From Rhineura floridana (Eukaryota; Chordata; Lepidosauria; Squamata; Rhineuridae): a DNA stretch of 64,000 nucleotides. The stretch covers positions 229,220,943 to 229,284,942 of the forward strand of contig NC_084482.1 in the NCBI RefSeq assembly GCF_030035675.1. Reading direction: 5' to 3'. The notes below the pieces were generated by a model. The model was not told the DNA's origin. It searched no databases and saw only the letters and a program-made list of their open reading frames with translations. A program made the translations under genes and the position numbers. Below are positions 57,106 through 64,000 of the stretch, piece by piece (position 1 is the first letter of the stretch; each line of letters opens with the position of its first letter).

Positions 57106-60100
57106 AAGGAACTAAGCAAAAAGGCCCACAGTCCTATGAGACCCTAAAATCCAGTCTCATAGAGAAGCAAGTTCAGCTTGAACTTCTCAACTCATGAAAT
57201 GAAGCAAACAGGCCTGTGTGTGTAACTTTAATTAATGAGTATATTGTTTGGAAGCAAATGAACATGTAACTCATGATTGATATTTTAAACCGTTTGATCC
57301 TGAGAAATTAATTATTAGTGAAATACTGGGCAATCATATATATTTTATTCTTGATTTTGTAGAGCTATGGCTCCGACTAGTGGAAAACTTTGTAACTTTA
57401 CTAAAGTAGGAATGACAGAAAATTTGTGTTTTAACTCTCATTTTTCAGATGTCCCAGTGTGTTTAATTTCCGTCTTGATAGGTAGAATACAAACTTTGTC
57501 AGTGGGTTTTCATGGTAAAAGGTATTCTGAAGTAGTTTGCCTTTTCTATTCCTCTGAGGCTGAGAGATAGTGGCTGGCTGGCCCTCAGTAGTTTTAGGAA
57601 AGGCAGACAAGGCTCCCCCTTGCCTGCACCCAGGTCCCGGGCTGCATATCCCACCCCACCTCACCCTAGAGGGCCCTGCCTCAGTCTCCAATGGGATAAG
57701 GTTGGGAGGCGGGAGAGTGGGTGGCGGGCGTCATTGTCCCTGGCCACCTCGACTCATCCCCCGTGGTCGGGTTTGTCCACCACACGTATTCCCCAGAGGA
57801 ATAATGTCTGTCCCACCCTCTTCTTCACTGCCTCGGCATTTTCCCCACTCAAAGTCACCATCATGTGTTGTAAGCCGCCCATAGAGCTTCGGCTATGGGG
57901 CGGTATACAAATGTAATAAATAAATAATTAATGGGCAATGTACCCGAACATATCATTTCAAGGGGATTCTCTTTGTCATGAAAACCTGAATTTAAGATGG
58001 TTGTGTAGCAAAGAATTGTAGGGTTTCATTTGTTAATGTGGGATCTTAACAGGTTAACATTTGGCTTCTGTATTAGACGTCGGAGTTGGCAATTTTATTT
58101 CCCAGCTGTGGGTAAGCAGAGCCCCATCCTAACACTCCCTTATCTGTAGAAGCCGGGCTCCATCAAGGTCGTAAAGCCCTTGAAGTTTTAGGGAGGATGT
58201 TCCATTTGGCCAGGAGACGGATGGGCCCTTTTTCCATGAAGAAATTTCCTGATTGGTTAATTGGAATCAGCCTGCTGCTGGGCAGCTTGACATAAGTATG
58301 GGGCTCAAACCTTGGCTTTCGTTCCTGCTCTGGGTCCCATCATGCCTACTTGATGTTGCCTGCTGAGGTCCCATTTTGCATCAACTCTCCTGCCTGTTCC
58401 TCTCTCTGAGGAGAGGGGACTGTGCAACTGTCTACCTGTGTGTAAGTAGAGACTAGGCTAGATAGCTTTCTTGTTTTTCTGCTGTGACTGAACTCTCTGT
58501 ATCTTACCTTGCTCCTTTTGAGTGTGCATATTAAGGAACAATTTTGCTGCTGTAACTGTGCACCTCTTTCATTCTTTAATAAAGTTACTTCTATTTCCCA
58601 GTGTGTGTTCATTTCAGGAGAAGGTTAGCCCTAAACTAGTACCTTGGACACTGAGCATGACTATTGTGTCAATTGGGCATTTTGCTTAAAGGCTCCAGGG
58701 CAAGAAGTGTCTGTTTGGCTCTTGCCATTTGGGAATCCTTGGCAGTTTTCTGGGCTCTGAGCTTCCCCTTGGCTCAGGGTGGTTAACGAGTTTAAGGGGT
58801 GGTGGCAGTCTACCTTACACTACAGGGCTGTTGTGAGCATGCACAGCCTTAGCAGGGAAGGATATTTTGCCAGGATCATTTGCCCTCGTGGGGAATTGGC
58901 TCCTGGGATGAGGGAGGGGGTCCAGGGACTGGCACCCCTCCATCACACCCTACTTTCACATAATACAAAGACTGAAATCAAACCAGAGCTTCTTGAAAAG
59001 GGGACTCCCTTCTCGGGGCTGTGTAGTTCCAAGGTTGCAAAGATGTCATCTCATCTCCTGCACACAAGGGGTCAGCATGTCACAGAACACGTCGGAACAT
59101 TGCTAATAAATATTATATTTTAATGGAATTGATTTTCTTGTTATGGCTGCACCTCCGTGATCCTGAAGCGTGTATCGGCCAGGATTCAGATCTTTCTCAC
59201 AATTGGGAAGACTAACCTAATGTTTCACAGGTATGCTTTCCTAGAGGTCATGTGACAATTACTTGAACCAAATGGTTTTTTCAGAGCACCCTTTTATGTG
59301 CCAGAACTGGAGTCATTTGCCAAAAGTCTAAGATGACTTTAGAAAGAAGAGATAGAACTGGGAATGCAGAAAGGAAATCAACTAGGAAACCTGATGTCTT
59401 GCAAAGATGTTGTCTTTTTTTTAATAGACCGAAATAAGTATTTATGCCAGTTATTAAACTGGAAACAAACATGTCAGTAAAATAAACAGGAAATCAAACT
59501 GTCCATGTGTAAAACCTAAACAGACTGTACGTTATTAAACCAGAAATATGAATTTAAATAAAAACAGAAACTGTTCAAAAACCTAAATGGGATATCTGTT
59601 GATAAAAAAAAATATGCAAGGCCAGCCCTAGAAAAAAATTGCACCCTGGCTGAGGAGTGCCTTTGGTGCCCCATCCCCAGCGGTCAGTTTTGCAGGGCCA
59701 CTCAGAGGGTTTATGGGGCCCAGAGCACGCATGAGGTTGAGGACTCTGCTGCCGCCCCTCCAAGAACTTAGTCACATTTTTACAAAGCTGGGGGCCCCAC
59801 ACGAGAATTACTGCATGCACGGGCTACACATGAGAATTTTCACCCGCAGCTCTTCCTGGCCCTTGGAGCAGGCAGGATAAGAGGCGCGCTTTCTTTTCTT
59901 ACATTGGGAATGAGGGAACAGGGATCAGGTTCTGCTTCTCCTGAGCACCTCCAAACTCCAGACCCCTTCTGGCACAGCTTCTTCCTGCTTCCTGGGATTC
60001 AGCCTCACAGGTTGTCTGCTGCTGGCCTCCTCCACTACTCACTTGCTCGGGATTCCTCCCTCAAGCCTGGCCTCACAACACTCCTACGCCTTTCCCTGGG

Positions 60101-60119
60101 GTAACTGGGGTGCCAAACT
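56906..60119 (+). repeat. Segmental duplication, unit tail copy 3
   Basis: Matches 41661-44880 and 3591-6810. It holds the env N-terminal part, SINE remnant (57500-57583), L2 tail (57861-57931) and LTR-like block (58004-58616). It ends exactly at the Copia LTR. No gene recognised in 58617-60119. Confidence 0.88.
58004..58616 (+). repeat. LTR-like block inside the duplicated tail (copy 3)
   Basis: Third copy of the block at 4690-5303. Fossil, family unknown. Confidence 0.35.
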
Positions 60120-60561
60120 TGTTGGGCTGTGACCCATAGGCATTACTGTCTCTAGTTGTTTTCCATAAAGCCTGCAAGTTTGTAGATGTAACTGTTATCT
60201 CTTGGCCTGAGAGTGAGCAGACATCCAAGGCCAGCGGTTGTCATGGTAATGTGAGATAGCAACTGGGAAAGTTCTAACAGAGTCTGTAAGTTGTGTCTTC
60301 TGAATATTGCCTCTGAACTGTGAGGCTGGTCTTCTGTGTATTGCCTCTGAACTGAGAGGTTCTCTTCTGTGTATACCTTTGGAGAGAGAGGCACCGGAAG
60401 GGGGGTGACTGAAGAAACTCTACATGTATTTACTCTTAAGCCTTTGGCCATAATGTCTTAATAAAGACTCAACATGCTCTAATGCTCTGAAGAAGTTTCT
60501 TGCTCAACTTAACTCCAACGTAATGTATGCTGTTTCACGCAACAACGCACACACGTCAACA
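60120..60561 (+). repeat. Copia 5' LTR
   Basis: 442 bases, TGTTGGGCTG to GTCAACA. AATAAAGACT near 60461 is the likely polyadenylation signal. Almost the same as 62288-62731. Confidence 0.9.
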
Positions 60562-60651
60562 GGGGTTATGGGCCCAGATCCACAGCGCATTACACGGGAG
60601 TAAGTTGCTGGTCTGAACGGCAGACGGAGTTCGAGAGGGCAGCTTGATTGA

Positions 60652-61794
60652 TTGTACCAGACGGAGGTGAGCAACATGGCTGTAAACCTGTCTGGGGGAG
60701 GCTTGCCAATGGAAAGATTGACGGAAAAGAATTATGACAGCTGGAAGCCGAGGATGCGGGCTTTGCTGATAACAGAGGATTTATGGGACATTATAGATGG
60801 ACCACCCCCGGTGGTATTGACCGCGGCCTGGAAGCGCAAAGATCAGAGGGCGCAGGCGTTTATAATCTTGGCTCTATCGGATTCTCAACTGATGTGTGTG
60901 AGAGATGAGCCGTCGGCCAAACAGATGTGGGACGCGTTGCAGGATTTGTCCCAGGAATGGCAGCGGAGGCAGGAGGCGCAGAGAGCCGAGCCGATGGAAG
61001 CTGTCAGAAGCAAAGAGGCGAAAAGTGCTGAGGAAAAGCAAAGAACCAAGCTGAAAGAAGAAAGCAGCAGCAGACAGGAAAACAAGCAAGAGCATCAAAG
61101 GCTGAAGTCTTGTTATGCCTGTGGGGCTCGTTGGCATCTCCAGAAAGACTGTGCAGTCAAGCGGAACTCCAGGGACGGAGGCTTGAAGCAAGGAAGTGTG
61201 AACTTTGTTTGTAAACAGAAGCCACAAACTTTAGCACCTATTGACTGGCTTGTTGACAGCGGGGCAAGCCATATATTAATCAAAGACAGAAGTTTGTTTT
61301 ATGCTTCAGAAGAAGTGCAGGATTTTGTGCAACTTGCGGATGGATCACAGAAACGGGTGGAAGCCCGAGGACTGGTGAGATTTAATAAACTTGGGATAAT
61401 GTCAGAATGTTTGTTTGTTCCGGAATTGGCTCATAATATTTTATCAGTTCAAAAACTGGTGAATTCTGGGTATTGTGTAACATTTGATAGAGAAAAATGT
61501 TTTATGCAGAGAAGAGACAAAGTTGTCTGCCAGGGATTCATGACACAGGGGCAGTTTAGAATGACGGTGGGTGTGAAGTGTGCTGATGCCTTGAGTTTAA
61601 TGGGGCGGAAAGAGAATGACAGTCAGAGCTGTAAGAAGACAGCTGTTAAAAGCACACAGCCACAGTATTCATGTAATGCAGTCAGGCTGATGCCTGAAAG
61701 AGTGCATCGCAGCCGAGTTTACAAGCCACAGGGTAAGAGACGTGGCAAACGTGCACCTAGAGCACAAGAGAATGCATATTTCAGAGCTTGGTGA
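60652..61794 (+). CDS. gag: Copia gag-protease frame
   Basis: The open frame is 380 residues. Residues about 10-95 match the Copia capsid start (MERLTEKNYDSWKPRMRALL, LWDIIDG, AKQMWDAL). Residues 100-150 are charged and coiled. A CCHC knuckle (CYACGARWHLQKDC) is at about 161-174. The protease motif WLVDSGASHI follows at about 201-210, with the LADGSQKRVEARG flap-like segment and LFVPELAHNILSV after it. This order is diagnostic for Ty1/Copia. The C-terminal 70 residues are basic and do not continue into integrase. Part of a broken element. Confidence 0.85.
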   Translation: MYQTEVSNMAVNLSGGGLPMERLTEKNYDSWKPRMRALLITEDLWDIIDGPPPVVLTAAWKRKDQRAQAFIILALSDSQLMCVRDEPSAKQMWDALQDLSQEWQRRQEAQRAEPMEAVRSKEAKSAEEKQRTKLKEESSSRQENKQEHQRLKSCYACGARWHLQKDCAVKRNSRDGGLKQGSVNFVCKQKPQTLAPIDWLVDSGASHILIKDRSLFYASEEVQDFVQLADGSQKRVEARGLVRFNKLGIMSECLFVPELAHNILSVQKLVNSGYCVTFDREKCFMQRRDKVVCQGFMTQGQFRMTVGVKCADALSLMGRKENDSQSCKKTAVKSTQPQYSCNAVRLMPERVHRSRVYKPQGKRRGKRAPRAQENAYFRAW

Positions 61795-61867
61795 AAAGAA
61801 ACACAAGCGCAAACATTTAAACCAGATCTTGATGTAAATCTGAAAGGCACGAAGACAGAGTCTGGAT

Positions 61868-62101
61868 TTGTCAGGAGCAAAGACAGGAGGTCTTGAATGT
61901 TTTGTGGATGCAGATCATGCAGGGGAACTGAGCAGTCGTAAGTCAACCTCTGGCATAGTTGTGATGTGGCACGGGTCATGCAGTGACTGGAGCAGCAAGA
62001 AACAAAACATGGTGGCTGACATAATGACCAAGCCTTTGTGTGAGGAGAAATTTGGCAAACTGGTGACAAGGCTTGGAATGAGCCAAAGTTTGATTGAATA
62101 A
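61868..62101 (+). pseudogene. Copia RNase H-like C-terminal remnant
   Basis: It encodes CFVDADHAGELSSRKSTSGI and ends ADIMTKPLCEEKFGKLVTRL, the hallmark end of a Copia polyprotein. It is the last part of the broken element before the 3' non-coding region. Confidence 0.8.
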
Positions 62102-62287
62102 AGTTCTAGCTAAATGTACAGAGATGTTCTGAAATGTACTGCAATGTACTGAGATGTAATATGGATCTGTATGATGCAATGTATTGAAATGTATTATCTT
62201 TGTATTGTAGAAATGTATTGCTGAAATGGAAAAGTTATAGATGCAATGGAAAGTATTTGCAGTCTTAATGGGAAAAAAAGGGGGGTA
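62102..62287 (+). repeat. Subterminal short repeats of the Copia element
   Basis: A loose repeat AATGTAYTG (AATGTACTG, AATGTATTG) recurs about seven times between 62135 and 62225, before the polypurine tract. It may be a degenerate internal repeat of the element. Confidence 0.5.
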
Positions 62288-62731
62288 TGTTGGGCTGTGA
62301 CCCATGGGCATTACTGTCTCTAGTTGTTTTCCATAAAGCCTGCAAGTTTGGAGAAGTAACTGTTATCTCCTGGCCTGAGAGTGAGCAGACATCCAAGGCC
62401 AGCGGTTGTCATGGTAACGTGAGATAGCAACTGGGAAAGTTCTAACAGAGTCTGTAAGTTGTGTCTTCTGAATATTGCCTCTGAACTGTGAGGCTGGTCT
62501 TCTGTGTATTGCCTCTGAACTGAGAGGTTCTCTTCTGTGTATACCTTTGGAGAGAGAGGCACCAGAAGGGGGGTGACTGAAGAAACTCTACATGTATTTA
62601 CTCTTAAGCCTTTGGCCGTAATGTCTTAATAAAGACTCTTAACATGCTCTAATGCTCTGAAGAAGTTTCTTGCTCAACTTAACTCCAACGTAATGTATGC
62701 TGTTTCACGCAACAACGCACACACGTCAACA
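62288..62731 (+). repeat. Copia 3' LTR
   Basis: 444 bases, near-identical to the left LTR. It follows GGGAAAAAAAGGGGGGTA. Confidence 0.9.
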
Positions 62732-63349
62732 GGGGGGAGGAGAGCCCAAAGATCAATCGGGGGTCACACACAAGTAACAAGATGCCCGACAAATACAGTA
62801 TCAAACAGGTGAAGCTTTCCCCATAATTTTAGTTCCGGACTAGAAAAGGTTTATCTGCCTGCCACTCAGCTGTTAAAGGCATGAGAGCCCTGCTCTCCTT
62901 CAGCGCCAACCGGAACCCATGCAAAGAGCTCCAATTTCATGAGCTATAAATGAGTTCTGTATTGTTTTGTATCTTAGCTGGGGGAATCTTTTATCCTCTT
63001 GAAATGGTAACCCCGGGACCTCCTGGTGAAGTGTGGATAAGAAACACTCGTGAGAATTCTGCTTTCAGGCTACCATCTTCAAGCACATTTAGGAAGCAGC
63101 AGAATTCAACCCTCTCATATCTTTATTGAGCATTTGTTCTGATTTCTTCATGGGCGGGTAATGCGACCACAAGGGAGCATTCCTCCTGATTTGCTTGCAG
63201 GATGTTTGCAGGTCTTAGGAGTGCACTGTCGGTGCTCACCACAGTAACACGAGAGTCTCAGAAGGAAGGCATTAAGGCAGGAGATCTGTCCCTGGCTGGA
63301 ATCTGTCACTTCAGATTGCCGGAGGGAAGTAGCAGAGAGAGATGTTTCT
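62732..63349 (+). repeat. P block, copy 4
   Basis: It picks up P-block sequence at GGGGAGGAGAGCCC, so the first part of the block is missing beside the Copia LTR. In detail it is nearest to copy 1 (shared CTTCAGATTGC joint and SINE). Confidence 0.8.
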
Positions 63350-63572
63350 CCATACAAAAAAAATGAAATGGACTGCCTTCAAATCGATCCCGACTCATGC
63401 CGACCCTCTGAATAGGGTTTTCCTAGTAAGTGGTATTCAGAGGTGGTTTCCCATTGCCTCCCTCTGAGGCTGCGAGGCAGTGACTGGCCCAAGGTCACCC
63501 AGTGGGCTTCATGGCTGGGTGGAGATTCGAACCCTGGTCTTCCAGGTCATAGTCCAGCACCTTAACCACTAC
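63350..63572 (-). mobile_element. Full tRNA-headed SINE with BovB-like tail
   Basis: On the minus strand: head GTAGTGGTTAAGGTGCTGG (A-box), B-box GGTTCGAATCTCC, body GGGCCAGTCACTGCCTC, tail with GACTTGAAGGCAGTCC-like sequence and an A-rich end. The partial copy at 7555-7695 is at the same site in P block 1. Confidence 0.8.
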
Positions 63573-63899
63573 AAGTCAACACAAAAGTCCCTGCACAGAG
63601 AAATCTATCAGGAAAAGAAAACAGGGTTAAGGCTAACGTAAGCTGTTCCCTGGAAGCCTTTTTTTAAAAATGTGCATGACATTTTTATTTTTAATTTGGG
63701 GAAGGTCACAGGCCAGGAAGGTGCTTACCATCTCAGGGCCTGAGAATGATTTTGTATCTTTCAGAGAAGACAAAGTCAGCCAAGTGCAGGATTTCTTGCA
63801 ACACTGTAATGGGAAAAACCACAAGGTGGAATTCTCCCTTCCCCCTGCACAACTTTTAAAGATACAGAAGATGTCTTGGAGGCCGGGCCTGGCAAATTC
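63573..63899. other. Non-coding, P-block continuation with a repeat
   Basis: 63573-63720 continues the P block as in 28930-29080. 63800-63870 is the inverse of the repeat at 24848-24925. No gene seen. Confidence 0.5.
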
Positions 63900-64000
63900 A
63901 GGCACTTTAAGGGTTAACAAAGCACAACAGAGCCCAAATGAGTGACTTCCCTTTCCTGCCCTGCCTCTCTGCTCTCTGCGAGAAATGCAGGCTGGAAGCG
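63900..64000 (+). promoter_or_regulatory. GC-rich promoter/5'-UTR-like block, copy 4 (cut by window end)
   Basis: CACTTTAAGGGTTAACAAAG, then CTTTCCTGCC and CTCTCTGC...GAAATGCAGGCTGGAAGC match the blocks at 28060-28264 and 33021-33180. This suggests that another finger-gene unit starts past the window. Confidence 0.5.

Larger units (their letters stand above)
60120..62731 (+). mobile_element. Ty1/Copia LTR retrotransposon, broken
   Basis: Two LTRs (60120-60561 and 62288-62731) with TG...CA ends differ at only a few positions, so the insertion is recent. Just inside the left LTR is GGGTTATGGGCCCAG, complementary to the anticodon-stem region of initiator tRNA-Met, the half-tRNA priming site known from Drosophila copia. 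A purine tract (AAAAAAAGGGGGG) precedes the right LTR. Recognisable parts are gag with zinc knuckle, protease and an RNase H-like end. At 2.6 kb it is about half the usual size and is a broken fossil. Copia elements are sparse in vertebrates. The flanks do not show a target-site duplication. Confidence 0.9.

Overview
The window is vertebrate nuclear DNA, almost certainly from a squamate reptile (lizard or snake). The evidence is the repeat mix: BovB (RTE) LINEs, CR1 LINEs ending in TTCTTATG-type tails, L2 LINEs with AATA/TAA tails, tRNA-headed SINEs with BovB-like tails, a hAT relic, a Ty3/Gypsy element and a Ty1/Copia element. Every host gene recognised is a C2H2 zinc-finger gene of the KRAB or SCAN-KRAB type, so this is part of a KRAB zinc-finger cluster. 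No rRNA, CRISPR or bacterial-type operon is present.

Layout. 1-3590: mostly unassigned, with one LTR-like block. 3591-7551: the tail end of a duplication unit (env-fossil fragment, LTR-like block, 'P block'). 7552-10225: SINE, L2 and CR1 debris. 10225-18312: a nested stack, BovB split by a SINE and by a hAT element, the hAT split by a Ty3/Gypsy element with near-identical LTRs. 19164-24843: a decayed SCAN-KRAB-zinc-finger gene (SCAN exon, classic 127-bp KRAB-A exon, ruined finger exon) with a CR1 in its intron. 25940-26345: CpG-rich promoter-like block with four ZNF143/THAP11-type sites. 28312-45342 and 44940-60119: two tandem copies of a large unit. Each has a P block, a GC-rich promoter-like block, a dead KRAB-like exon, an intronic BovB, an open 13-finger exon, a retroviral env fossil on the opposite strand and a long non-coding tail. 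60120-62731: a broken Copia element. 62732-64000: the beginning of what looks like another unit.

The tandem structure is the main organising fact. The tail occurs at 3591, 41661 and 56906; the P block at 6881, 28312, 44940 and 62732; the finger-gene body at 35094-41660 and 50324-56905. Insertions date the events. The BovB and the env fossil are shared by both full units and predate the duplication. A 791-bp LTR element (34303-35093), the long CR1 (29106-33015) and the CR1+L2 nest (45343-49726) are each in one copy only and postdate it.

The two finger exons (38972-40224 and 54218-55470) both encode 13 C2H2 fingers and end at the same early stop, but their finger order differs. The second carries a two-finger module repeated three times. 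Both KRAB-like exons share a stop codon, so any protein now made may lack a working KRAB box. All boundaries and percentages are by eye; no alignment or database search was run.
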